Shown here: positions 31,120 through 43,300 of the stretch, piece by piece
How positions within the stretch are numbered: position 1 is the stretch's first letter
Layout: every line of letters begins with the position of its first letter
NCBI GenBank assembly: GCA_949128115.1
Contig: OX421964.1
Span: forward strand, 44,804,601-44,868,600
Reading direction: 5' to 3'
Source of the DNA: Anaspis maculata
Taxonomy: Eukaryota; Arthropoda; Insecta; Coleoptera; Scraptiidae
Length of the DNA: 64,000 bases
Translations under genes and position numbers: made by a program
The notes under the pieces: generated by a model
Databases searched by the model: none
What the model was told of the DNA's origin: nothing
The model's input: the letters and a program-made list of their open reading frames with translations, nothing else

Positions 31120-31746
31120 CGTGTAGATCACGTCGACCTGTCCATGCGAATCCAAAACCTCAGACACATGCTGCGAAAAGCATGCCAGATTCGTGACGGT
31201 GGATCGCTTCTCCATAAAACCATGCTGAGACAATGAAATGTGACCCTTGACCAATGGGTAAATCTGATCATAAAGAATGATATCAAAAAGTTTAGCAAAA
31301 TTAGAGAGAAGGGAAATGGGTCGGTAATTGTTCAGCATTGTGGAGTCACCTTTCTTCAGCACTGGACAGACGCGCGTTAGCTCCCAGATCTTGGAATAAG
31401 TTGAAGTAGATATAATCAAATTGAAGAGGTATTGTAGTGGATCGGCAAAGACGCGGGAGCAGTCCCGAACCAGAAAACCAGGTATCATATCCTCACCCGA
31501 GGTCATATTATTTTTCAACTTTCTTGATGCTCTGACTACGTCATCCTCAGTCACCGGCACCGTACCAACACAGCCTTGAGTTCCACCCCCGGAGAAAAAT
31601 TGCGGGTCCACGCTTCGCGAAGCATCGGGTAAAGTGTAAACGCTGCTGAAATACTTGGCGAACGCTTCTGCTACGGTATCAGGACTATCGTACTCAACAT
31701 CATCTGCATCCCTCACGATTTTACGAAAATGTTTCATCCCACACAT
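31120..31746 (-). pseudogene. LINE reverse transcriptase, N-terminal half
   Basis: On the minus strand from 31746 to 31114, the frame shows the start of a jockey-type reverse transcriptase: an AEAFAKYFSSVYT segment that precedes the RT domain, LKNNMTSGEDMIPGFLVRDC, WELTRVCPVLKKGD, NNYRPISLLSNFAKLFD, and QHGFMEKRSTVTNL. It ends exactly in motif A, where the outer LTR element inserted; the remaining half is at 19136-18045. Above 31746 the frames are interrupted and I could not follow the element further, so its 5' part is either truncated or decayed. Confidence 0.85.
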
Positions 31747-33397
31747 TTTATGAAGTTATCGTCCCAATATAAAATCCATGCAAGGACCCTATTCTGAGCT
31801 GTCGGAAGCTTCCGGGAGCATCAGATGTCAGACTACAGACCAATGTGTGTGTATCGTCAGTACGTCACTTGGTACAAAGTGAAACAGAGAATAAGTTTAA
31901 TAATAAGTTCTACGACGAGCTAATTTGACAGGGGATCTGTAGGGGAATAGAGACGATTTTGGCAAGCACAGGTGACTTTGGCCCTGCTGCCAAAAGAAGA
32001 ATATAGAACACTTGCTTCTCCGGATGTCTTTCAATAGTTGTATCATAATGAAACATGGCAATAAAATATCAGCAATAGGACCATCAGTCAATAATCCCAG
32101 TACATGGGTCATCAAATTATACATAATAAACATGGTGAATGAAATCATCACCAGACATTCATCATAATAAATACCACAACATGACCCAAGGCAAATCAAC
32201 AATATCAACAACCGGGTCATAACATTTGAAGACGTATCTGACATTTCGTACATTTCATAAAAAAAGATATCTTCTCACACGAGATAACCTTCTCTTGCAA
32301 GACAAGACAGCAAGCAAAAGTATCTTATTTCACCAGATATCTACCTTTCTCTCGCAAGACCCAGCAGGGATACAGAAGACTACTGATCAGCGTAATACGT
32401 AACATGGTAAACACGAGCATGAAGTAATCATTGAAGCAATTCAACTTAGATGGAGAAGAATAGCCCGACCATGTCCATCAAGTATGACAACCTACCTCGG
32501 AGTTCTCAGAGCCACGTCACCTGTTCTACAGGTCATCGCTTTGTTGTCTCGCTAGACCCTGGCTCTCATGGTAGCTCGCCTGCAGGTCATCTGAAGATCT
32601 TGTGGCGACATCGTTGAACTCTTTTGTCCCTCTCAAAGTATCAACAACAGTGACCCACACTACATGCATTCCCCGAGGCATTGCCTTACTGTACCCAATA
32701 TAAATCTCCCGTAGATTGTTACAATCACTGACGTCTACAGGACATGTGAGTCCGACTGGTCTGGGAGAGGGATACAATGAGCCCAATAAAGAGGTCTAGG
32801 TGCCAGGTGGAACTGTGTTCCACAGACTCCCCAAAATAGAATCTAGTCTACAGGACATGGATAGCTACAAGTTAACAAAGCGATCTATGTAATCACTTAA
32901 CTTAGAGCGTTTTGGAGACATCCCAGTGCTGTACAACTTTTCATCATTGGAATCAACTGTAATCTTCCATTTTCAACGATCTGGAGCGGGAAAGTACCAA
33001 TTTCTCTTCCATTCTTTTACTAGCCCTCCGTCGACTTCTCTCTCCCTTTCACACTCTCCCGTTTCTTGCCGACCGCTTCCCCGTTTTCAGGTGTATTACC
33101 AAAGCCCGCAATGTTTCAAGTTGATTCTAATACGCTGGAGCACCGGGCGGTTCCACGGGTCACTATTCTTGCATACTAAAAAGCCCCAACAAGAACGAAA
33201 CATGTAATTGGGAGTTTAGCAGGCCGGTCAGATCGAAAGTAATCGATAGTACCATGAATGGTCGAATTTTTGCAACAGCTCTGTCCATTTATCTTGACAA
33301 AACGATCTTGAATGATTATTGATGATTAATCTTTATTAATCGCAATCAATCTGATTAACAAAACGACCTTTCTCAGTATCGCTATCACATTACCGAG
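31747..33397. other. Stretch without recognised genes
   Basis: No domain is recognised. The first part may still be decayed LINE. 32990-33200 is C/T-rich and more GC-rich but its open frame shows no family feature. Confidence 0.35.
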
Positions 33398-35258
33398 CCA
33401 CGCCTAGCCTGAAATGAGTTCAACCCAAAAGTACTTGCACCTCCTAGATTTTTCTCTATTTTCTTATTTTACGCTATCTTGCGATTATTTCAACACAAAA
33501 ATTAAAAAAATCGGTAGAGCCGTTTTTGAATAATATCATTTTTTGACACAATGACCTAGATGCTAGTTGCTGAAAAAATGTTTGCACCTTAAATTTTATG
33601 ATGCCAAGATGCCACTCAACAGAGGTGTCAGTTGAGCCATTCTCTCTCGATTCAGACTAAGTAGCATTGGTGCCAACCATACCAGGGGTGGTATACAGGG
33701 TGAAAAAAGAAAAAAGTCAAAAATTATTATTTCATTATTATTTTATGAAGTGGAAGATTGGAAATCGTCACAAATAACCTACATTCATCTTTAAAAAGTC
33801 CCAACAAACGGTTCTTGAATGTATTTAACCGTTTCTGGAATATCTAAAAAGCAGAAGTTTTCAAGTTTTCATACATTTTTTTTTTCAATCCGTGACTCTC
33901 CAAGACATTGTGGTGGAACTCTGTGGTGATGGAACTTGCCATTTCTATAATAAACAGCTTGAAAAATAAAATAAGATGGGTAGGTAACCTTTGGGTCAAC
34001 TATTTTCACTAATAAATTTTTTTGAAGTAATTCACTTGTAAGTAATAATTCTCAAAATCGTAACAAACAATAATTCTAGCATAAAATAATCCCCTCATTC
34101 TGAAAAACAATTGTTGTCATTGTCAATATGGTCTCTTTTGGTTCCACACCTTCATACCCATGATGGTTTTTGTAATGGTTTGAATATTATAGAATTAGGT
34201 TTTGTCTATTTTATCAACTCAAACTTTTTTGGAAATCACTTAATAAAATTCAATATCATGCCTGAACAGGTTTGTTCCTAAGAATATGTCTAGTGCTGTG
34301 GTGAAATGAAATCCAAATTGACCCATCATGAGCCCTAAAAATGTGTGAAACCAAGAAAGACCAGTTTCAAAACGGAGTTGGATTGGTGAAACAAGGCGGA
34401 TCAATTATTCCAGTAGGCTTATTCCGTGACAGAAATTTATCAATCAGGTTGTTTTTGAAAACTACAGGGAAGTACTATGGTTAATCATGAAAATATTTTC
34501 TTAATTCAAGAACATTTTCTCAAAATTTGAATTTTTAAAACAAAAACACCTTCAATTCGTAGTAAAAAAATATATGAGGAATCTTCATTCCCCAATGAAA
34601 CCATATTACAAGCCTAGGAGATAGTCACTGGTGAAGATACATATTATGGCATATCTACTGACATAATGCATACAATATTTCACGAGATGATAAATACAAA
34701 TAACATGAATTATAATTATGAGCAACAAGAAGCAAACATATAACAAAGAGTAGGTACTTACTACCTATAGCTCTAGAAATAGATTTGAAAGTTTAATTTT
34801 TCTTGAGGAATAAGACCGCTAGAATTGATTCGGCAACATCTTATTTCACCAATCCAACTCCGTTCAAGCATAAATGTAGATAAGTTGAGGCGATTTACAA
34901 GACTTCACTTGCTTTGTTCATAAAATGATAGTTTTCGACTTTTCTTTCCACCCTGTATATACCACGGGACTATTAAGAACTAATGGCTAGTCTGAATCTA
35001 ATCAAAATGGTTCAATCAACACATCTGTTGAAGTGGCGTCTTGGTATCATGAAATTTTTAAGTGCAAACATTTTGTTAGCAACTAACATCTAGGCCATTT
35101 TGTCAAAAAATGATAGAAAAATTAATTATTGAAAAACGGCTCTACCGATTTTTTCCATTTTTGTGTTAAATTAATCCTAAGATAGTGTAGGGAAAATGAA
35201 TACCAAAATCTAGGAGGTGCACGTACTTTTGGGTTGAACTCGTTTCAGGCTAGGCGTG
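33398..35258. mobile_element. Foldback element with ~300-bp arms, split at its centre by another element
   Basis: The left arm (33398 to about 33690) starts CCACGCCTAGCCTGAAA. The right arm (about 34960 to 35258) ends with its complement TTTCAGGCTAGGCGTGG. Internal blocks such as CGGTAGAGCCGTTTTTGAATAA versus its complement also pair. The two arms meet almost directly around the inner element at 33692-34959, so before that insertion the outer element was close to a simple palindrome. Confidence 0.75.
33692..34959. mobile_element. Inner element with TATACAGGGTG inverted ends
   Basis: Starts ATACAGGGTGAAAAAAG and ends CTTTCCACCCTGTAT, about 1.27 kb, with TA on both flanks. Inside, AAACGGAGTTGGATTGGTGAAAC (34364-34387) and its complement (about 34850-34875) form a further inverted pair. 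No coding frame has a domain. It is probably a non-autonomous relative of the other ACAGGGTG elements here. Confidence 0.6.
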
Positions 35259-37625
35259 GAGCACATGACAGTACTACGCTTCTGCAACACCGTTGTTTTT
35301 TTCTATCCCAAAGAATGCAACCAGTACACCGACGCCATGTTTCGATCCTTTCAACTTCCGACAATCTAGTCTTTTTTTTGCGTGGTGTTTCCGTGATAAC
35401 GCAGAACTTGTCTGACGCAAACTAACAATTGGTTAGTTTGACGCGTGTGACGAATGATCGGGTATAATACCACGAGTGCAATGAAAATTATCTGGTTCAT
35501 TTTCATTGCAAGAGTGGTATTCGGAAGAATATTTCCCGAATCACTCTACAAATTATTCACATTATTATTTAACACAACAATAAAATTGATGATACATGAA
35601 TAGCCACCTAACTGTACTGAGCCGCAGAACAGAGAAGAGGAACCAGAGGCTGACGTTAAAAGTGTGAAATCATTATGACTGCGCAATCCCAAATCGTTTC
35701 AATTTCTTGCACATTCCTCTGGGTCCTTGATGAGTACTCGCTGGAGCATGAGCATCCCCATACAGTGTCCAGAGTCCTACGCTAACACTGGTCACGCATC
35801 ATGTTTGTTTGACAGTAGGTGTTTAAATAATGACAGATCGATTGAATTATCGATATGGTCTTTCGGATTATCGCTTATTAATCCTTGAAATTTGTGTCCG
35901 AATTATCGCGTTTTTGACGTATGAGTGAAATATTCACAATAATTCTCAAAAAATTCTCTGAAGATAATCTCAATTAGCTATTTCATGATTGAATTTCTTG
36001 GTGCAACCGGGGGGTAAGTATGTATTTATGTGACAAAATTAGAACCACACGTTGTTTTACAGTGCCGTGATTCGGGCCATTGTGTTGTTTATTTGCAAAC
36101 AGTTTGAACTAAGTCACGTGTCATTGGAAAAGCACGTATGTTGAATCCCCAACAACAATTTAAGTCGCTTTAGTGCCCCGCATTTAAAGCCGGCACGCCA
36201 CCCTTCATTTGGGTGTGTGAGTGTGTGTCTCCGGAACAGAAAAAAAAAGAAGCGCGCGGTATTAGCTCAATAGTGTTAGGGGTGGTTGGCCATTGTGTCC
36301 TTTTCAATGCTCCGTCTAATATAGTACGGTGAAGCTACCCTATGTGACTGCTTTTAAACCCTCTATTTTTGAGCCCATTGTTTATCGGCCATTTCACACT
36401 GCGGACGCTAAACAGACAGCTATCGTCGATCGGGGAGGGAGATCGAACGGCAAAAAATCCGTTTGCTACTTTTACGCTATTTCACCCGCATTTTCAATAG
36501 AATAATGGAAACGGGGGTCTACAACAGGAGCCTGTGCGTTCTGGCATGATTTGTTATCCAGGTTTTAAAATTTTGTTATGTGAATAAAATGTGCGGAAAA
36601 TAATCAGTCATCATATAGTGCGGACGTTAAGGGTACAATTTCGGGTTACAGGTTAGGTCAGACATTGCTTTCATTCTAGGATAAGACTTTGCATTTGGTG
36701 ATTGCATACGTTCAAGTTACTTTCAAAAAGTGGTGCCTGGTTGGGACCCGTGACCAAGGGGTTGCCCTACCCCTACCCAGCAGGGGCAATTTCTTGAATT
36801 CCCTCAAAATGCAGTTTGCAATGACGGGTCTTTCACTATTTCGGATAGAAATAATTCTCTGGCTTCTATAATATACTGTGACACTTTCAAGTTCAAGCCC
36901 CCGCACTTGAAATAGCGTGGGTTATCTACCCACAAGGCGTAATTTCCTAATTCGCAAAAGCCTACTTGCTCTTGTCCAGCTGCATTTCTCAGGATGCGGC
37001 TCAGTTACTCAGTTAGGCATTTCCATTGACGTCACAGCAGTGTTGCCAACTGTCCAGAATTGCCCGCCAAATTTGAACGAAATAATGATCGGGAACAACC
37101 GAACTACGGGGCGCTTATGGAGTTCCAGTTTCTGCATTTTTTCCCTCGGCTACCTTTTTGAGTTTGAGTTTGAAACTTTTGTATCAAGTTCAAAGCAATG
37201 TCCTTAATGCGCCTGCAAAATAAGTTCTCGTGAAAAAGTGTGTTTTTTTGTGAAAAAGCAAGCCAAACATGTTAGGTTTACTGCACAGGGTAGTGGTGAA
37301 AATTCATATTTTCCGACAAAATTGGGCATGAACTTTGCCACCAAACCTCACCTGAATGTTGGGGGTTTACGTTCCCGTAAACTCCATTGCTGGAGTGATA
37401 CGCCTTGTGTGGGGCTAGGTATGTACCTCTTCGGTTTGTGCTTCCCAATCACCCAAATACTTGAGGCCCAGCTTTTACTGCTGGATTAAAAAAACAAACA
37501 ATAGTTTTTGTTTATATTTTATATTTTAAAAGTGCAGGAATGTCTTCACTTCGGTTGTAGAATATGGGCAGAGGCAAAACATGGAAGTTTAACTTGAACA
37601 TTTGTTCGGCAACCGAAGATGTATT
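35259..37625. other. Mostly unique sequence with one small hairpin
   Basis: A hairpin of ~23-base arms lies at 35466-35521 (AATACCACGAGTGCAATG and its imperfect complement). 36060-36500 is more GC-rich, unique-looking and non-coding by appearance. 36690-37210 has modest open frames without domains. Confidence 0.4.
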
Positions 37626-37629
37626 TGGT

Positions 37630-38770
37630 CACCGGAGCCCTCCTTGACAGAAATTTTACACCTGATTTAACGATATTGAATTTTCAACTACAACTTGATT
37701 GTGTCAAGACACATTTCTTAAAAATACAAATATTTATTGTTCTATTGAGGATTCTAGGCTCCAAATTGTGGTCGACGTAGCAATTCCTCAGTCCGTAGAT
37801 TTTCCAATTTTTAGATTGCCGAAGGCCACAATTCTTGACACAGGTACTTCCTGAAACTAGATAGGCTTAGCAACAGATAATTTTGTGCAAACATCATAGC
37901 TGTATTACAGCAATTTAGTTACCCATCCTAATTGTTATCGGTACAACCTCCGTATATTTTTTCAAGTGTATTCCTTCCTTCCTCCTTTCCATTTCTTGGC
38001 GCTTTGGGATACATTCTGTGATGCCTCGTACTTCCACGAGCCCAGCGTTTCGAGAAAACCATGAATTTCTCATTTTTTCCTCAAAAAAAAGATTCAACCA
38101 CTCCAAACTCCAACCCAGCTTTCACGTTCATTGAGCCCTCTACATCTCTAGCCATGCTTTCTCCATTGCTTTTGACAAGCCTAGATGTTTGAATTGACAA
38201 TAGTTTCCATTTTCTACTCCACTGTAGTTGTAATATTCACTGAGATATAAGCACATGTAAACCAGATGGGATCGGATCCGAGTATCTTCTGATGACCAAA
38301 ATCGTACAGCTGACTTGACAATCTTGAATTTTCAGTTGATGGCTTCATCGCGTCAAGACACATTGCTTAAAAAATCCTGAAATTTCTTCTTGTAAGCAGG
38401 ATTTGAGGTAAAATTGTGGTAAACTTAAAAATTCCTTGGTCGCTGGATTTTCCCATTTTGAGATCGCCACAGGTGATAGTTTTTGCCACAGCCATACTCT
38501 CTGAAATCAGAAGGGCGCTTAGTAATGGATAATTTGTGAAATCATCTCACATTTATTCTGTATTCCAACAATTTAGTCAGCTTTTTACCTTATCGGCAGG
38601 ATAATAAACTGGCATATTTTCTCCTTCCCAGATGTCTTCAAGTCGCATTTCTTGGCACTTTGATATACTTCCTGAGATGCTCTTTTCTTCCAGGAATCTA
38701 GTCTTCCGAAAAAGCCACGGATTTCTTTTTTTTTCCGACGAAAATGATTTAAGCACTCCACCAAACTTTC
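37630..38770. repeat. Diverged direct duplication of a ~460-bp unit
   Basis: The unit at about 37640-38105 recurs at about 38290-38765. Shared landmarks appear in the same order: TGTCAAGACACATTTCTTAAAAA versus GTCAAGACACATTGCTTAAAAA, GATTTTCCAATTTTTAGATTGCC versus GATTTTCCCATTTTGAGATCGCC, and CATTTCTTGGCGCTTTGGGATAC versus CATTTCTTGGCACTTTGATATAC. Identity is moderate with indels. On the minus strand both carry a loosely similar frame, which hints at an old coding ancestor, but no family is recognised. Confidence 0.6.
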
Positions 38771-40538
38771 TTGTTTATTGAGCTATTCGGGGCAGCACAT
38801 CTCTAACTATCAGTATTGATCGAAGCGCCAGAGTTTCGTGAACAATTATCACTCACAAACTTGCTTCCTACTGTATCCAAAATCTCAAAAAAGTACTTTT
38901 TTACAATCATAACAACGCGGGTTGTTCCCTAACACTTTTTTGAGGTTATAAATTCAACTAGGTTGGCAACACTGACGAGCTCGTGACGTCATGTGGAAAT
39001 GCCTAGTTGTTTCTTCAATATTAGTCATGTTTTGATAAAAAAAGGAGTGACTTATTCTACAATGAGTTGTATAATCAGTAGTATAGTAGTGATATAACAA
39101 GTACTTACCGTCAGTTCCACAAAAAAGATGATCAGCGATCAAGGCTGATTGCAAATTAACTGAACTTTTTTCTACTGAATGCTAGGTGATTACTGACAAA
39201 AAATGCCTGAAATCCGTACTAGACCCATCATCTTTCCCTTATTGAGAGACAAACCATAATTTCCATTGATCAGTCAGCTACAAATTGACAAACAAAAATC
39301 GCAAATCAACTAATCTCGTATTATCTGTTTTGTGGAACCCACGGTGCGTGTTTTTTCAGTTGAATCGTTTTAACCCGAAAACAAATGTCAGTCACGACGT
39401 CACGAGGGAAAATAAACCCGATATTATCTGACTAAAATCTCGAGACAAAGTCGAGAGATTTTCTCAAAAATAATATCAGGTCTACTTTTCGAGTGATTTA
39501 TAGTTTGTTTAAGGAATTTAAATCATTTATCTCGAATAAAACACAAAGCATATAAGGTAAATTTCGCTGATTATTGCCCAAGTAGGCTATTAGTAGAAAT
39601 GGTAGTTTCTATCATGTACCTGGTAGTTCAATCCTAAAAACTATAAATATAGGTACAGTCGTTTTGATTTCAAATTAGTCGTGAGCCCGAAAATATTTCA
39701 ATCGGGCGCTATTACCTAGTATACTCTTGTCACCTGCTAGTGTGCAATAATCGATAGCTTAAACCGAGTCAGGTGGGTTTCATTCGGTTGTTCTGATTGG
39801 CTGAATTGAGGATGTGGGCGATAATCAACGTTATCGACAATAATTGTATGGTATGGCAAGTATAGTAATCTAGCCTTAGCACAACGGCAGCGATCCCAAA
39901 GTGTGTACGAACACAAACCTCTGGAATCGTTATTATTTATTTAAAGTTTAATCCGACGAATCGTTTGCGACTCCGAGAAGTGCTAAGAGCATTAGAAGAA
40001 ATAACCTCTCATCTCTAATCACTTTTAAAGGTCCTCGTACCTTTGCACACGCATACACTTGTGGACCAGGCGATGAGTCAGTACGGGGGAGATTTATCCC
40101 GATTCCGCACCCTTGTGCATATTTACATACGATTTGCATACTAGTTGATATTGCAAGTCTGCAGAGGACACATTGCCGCCACCTTTTCTTCGAAATCCTC
40201 CCTTAAACCCATGTTTTCTCGTTTGCCTCGAAGAAAAAACAGTCGTACTTACATCACCAACCAAAGCAGTGGCGTATAACAACTACTTCACACTTCAGAT
40301 ATAAAAGCACGTTCACTACTCAATGCAAACATTAAGATCACGCAAATCAGACTGGAATAAGGCGAAATGAAGAAAAAATTACAAATAGTGGATTTTTTTT
40401 AATAAAGCAATGTCATTCGGTATAAAAATATGTTGGTGGGGGTGAGACTCTCTTATTAAACTGCTAAACAATGAGCGACGCTGTACCTATACCTACATAG
40501 CAATGCAGAAAAAAACTTCATAATTTACGAACCAATAC
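38771..40538. other. Stretch without recognised genes; one imperfect hairpin
   Basis: An imperfect hairpin lies at 39416-39483 around CTCGAGACAAAGTCGAG. No coding region is supported. Confidence 0.4.
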
Positions 40539-40652
40539 TATAGGCTGTCTGATTTCTACATGATTCTAGTGGGCTGCGATTCAAGCTGCGATCGGCCGAT
40601 GGTGACCAGAAACACAGCCCACTCGAATCATGTAGAAATCAAACAGCCTATA
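40539..40652. repeat. Near-perfect hairpin, ~38-bp arms
   Basis: TATAGGCTGTCTGATTTC to GTGGGCTG (40539-40576) pairs with CAGCCCAC to GAAATCAAACAGCCTATA (40615-40652) with very few mismatches; the loop is about 38 bases. Same size class as the hairpins at 14275 and 47116 but unrelated in sequence. Confidence 0.8.
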
Positions 40653-43179
40653 CATAGATGGATATTTATTTGGGTTTGATGGGTTTTCCACAATACGCCA
40701 CTACTGGGACTGGCCCATCTAAAACAACATTCCCCTTCTACGTAAATGACACTTTATAAGCCTTATCTAATGGTATGTAACAATTAGTTTCCGCTTCACG
40801 GAAATAATTGTTTAAAAATAAATTGGAAATAAGTAAGCACCTTAATATCAAATTGTAACGCTTATCGCAAGTCCGAGGTTTTGTGCGAACAGAAGAAGGT
40901 AGTAAGAAAAAGGGTATATAGATAACGGCAGCAGAACCGATAGCCACGCTCGGCGTTTTCCTCCAGCCAAAATTGGGAAATAATACCCATCCAGTGGTTT
41001 TCTGGGATATAATTGGCGGAAGGAAATCGGAAAAAGGACCGAACCGGTGTTAGGTTGAGTCCCACGCCAAGTTTAGGCGGATATATTTTGTCGACGCTAC
41101 GTTATCTTCAACACTTAAATTCAAAAACTTGAACATCGCACCTAGTTTCTTCTGGTAAGGTTTTCTAACTCTTTCGCATACAATTGAAATCTAATTCATC
41201 CAAAACTTTTAGTTCTGAGTGCGCTTCAATTTCCACGTGGAAAATTCTATTGATTATTCCATCGATCACGCTTCGCCTTCGCCCTTCGCCATTCGCCATA
41301 CGCCACGGTCGTAGAAAGCACGCGGAAGAAAGCGTAGAAAGCGGGAAAACGGCTGGCAAAAACCACTCAGAAGGGGTTATCTTTCCTGGAAAATCAAAGA
41401 AGAAAGAAAACATCATATTGGGAAAGTTGACCGCCATTTTGTGGAACCCACGTGAAATACGAGAGATTCGATTTGATACGCTTTTCATCCAGTCAATCAG
41501 GACAAACAAGACCTTTTCACACCTACAGGGAGTTTCCTGCACCGGATTTCAGTGATGAGTACTTAGAAAACCTAGTTTATCAATACCTCATTTTTCTGCA
41601 TTGCTTTCACATATCTATCTTAAGAATATTTCCAGTCAAGTTGATTATTGTCATTCAGTTCAGAGTTTTAAAAGTTTATCTGCAGTCACTAGTTCAGTCA
41701 CAATAATTTTACTGTCAGTTTATTTCGCCAAGTTAAAAAAAAAGGAAAAGAGAATTTACCAACACATTGATTATTGTTTTGTACAAAATAACTCGGGAAC
41801 GTGACGTCACGGGAATCGGTATTTTACTCTATGAATATAGTTTATTTCTGAATTCTATTGTCGACCATCAGACGCAGGTACTTAACAATATTCATAGTCC
41901 ACAATTTACTACCTACTATCTACTACTTACCGATTGATTTTTGTTTACATCGTGATTTATTCCATCGCTTATTATTTATATTTGTTGTGAATTATATTTT
42001 GGGGGAAAAATTAAATATTATGCTGGTATCTGTGTGAATGTTATCTTTCATTTCATTTTTTTTCCCCACAACCCTTGGGATCTCTCTCTCTCTTTGATTT
42101 CTTCGACTTTTAAAGAATCTTTCGGATCAGCCGGTCGGGAAATTGCTTCAGGTTTTCACTCTTAACCGGTCAGTGGGTTGAAAGAGTGTGGCGCCCTTTG
42201 CATTTTTGTTTTAATTTTAATTTTTACCAGCTTAACCCACCCCCTCCCCCTCCGTCCGATTGAGCTACGGGACCCCCACTGACCAGGGAGGTAATTTCTT
42301 GGGCTGATTCAGAAGGAGTAAAGGGGAATTGTAGGCGTTGCAGGTAAATTAAGTAAATGGTGAATAAGTGAATGGTTGTTCACAAAACAAACGTGTGAAA
42401 TTTTACAGGCCTCTCTAAAAAAACGTCAACGACATGAACGACACCGCCCAACTTTAAAATCAACCACCTTGGTTAGGTATATCATATCAAATTTTCAACA
42501 AGTCGCTACGTAACTTTGTAGCTACGCGCCCACAAGTTCCAGCATGTCTGTAAAGATAAATTTACAAAGCTAACCACGGAAATAACTATTATTGTACTAA
42601 GTTTACACTAACATGAAAAGAAACATACCACCGACGGCTATTATTGTACTAAAGGCTAGACTTTACTTTACAACTTTCTCTACAATCAGGGGTCAGGGGT
42701 TGTTAAGGGGGACTTTGGAGACACAAACAAGAAAACCACGGTGGTAATAAGGAGCAGCAAGCGGAAATTTTTAGGACATATTAATGATAATGCTGGTAAT
42801 CACAGACATTTTTTATGCATTCTGCTATTTCAGGTAGCGGACCAATTAGACCTCTTGGTGGCAAACATTTATGATGGAGTTTTTTGTCGTCTGTGAGTGG
42901 CATCTTACTTCGTTTTTCTGAATAAATAACAACTACAATACTACCTATCTCAATCGATAGGCTAAAAAATGAGCAATATGTACCTTGAATCTTCCACGCC
43001 ACATCAAGCACATGCAAAATGTAGGATTGGCAATAACAAGCAACTGAAACCTTAAGTGAGAAACCCGCCATGAAAAACTTGAGTGGGACTAGGCAGCAGA
43101 CTGCTTGTTTATGACGTGTTCTTGTTTATGCCGGAAAAGCGACCATAACCTTAGACAGAATACGCAGATCCGTGATACG
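40653..43179. other. Stretch without recognised genes
   Basis: 41165-41560 has overlapping open frames on both strands (about 125 codons) without domains. Around 42060-42300 the sequence has a TC-rich run and TGGCGCCC, which alone is not enough to call a retroelement primer site. Confidence 0.35.
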
Positions 43180-43300
43180 CAGTCTAAGTAAGGGCTGCAG
43201 ACTGCAGACCAAATGAGAACTTCTGGCGGCATTCTTGAATTTTTCTGCGGGCATCTCAAAGTTCAAGTTTGGCTGAATCAGTTTTCTTTCATTCTTCAAT
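43180..43300 (+). repeat. Repeat unit R, copy 1
   Basis: The block from AAGGGCTGCAGACTGCAGACC through GGCGGCATTCTTGAATTTT to GCTGAATCAGTTTTCTT resembles 45592-46012, which is the copy interrupted by a SINE. The nature of the repeat is unknown. Confidence 0.5.

Noticed and set aside
41165..41560. Overlapping ~125-codon frames on both strands as a gene
   Set aside because: No domain, no start context, and equal openness on both strands suggests chance.
42180..42230. TGGCGCCC as a retroelement primer-binding site
   Set aside because: Only eight bases match and no LTR edge or coding region is seen beside it.
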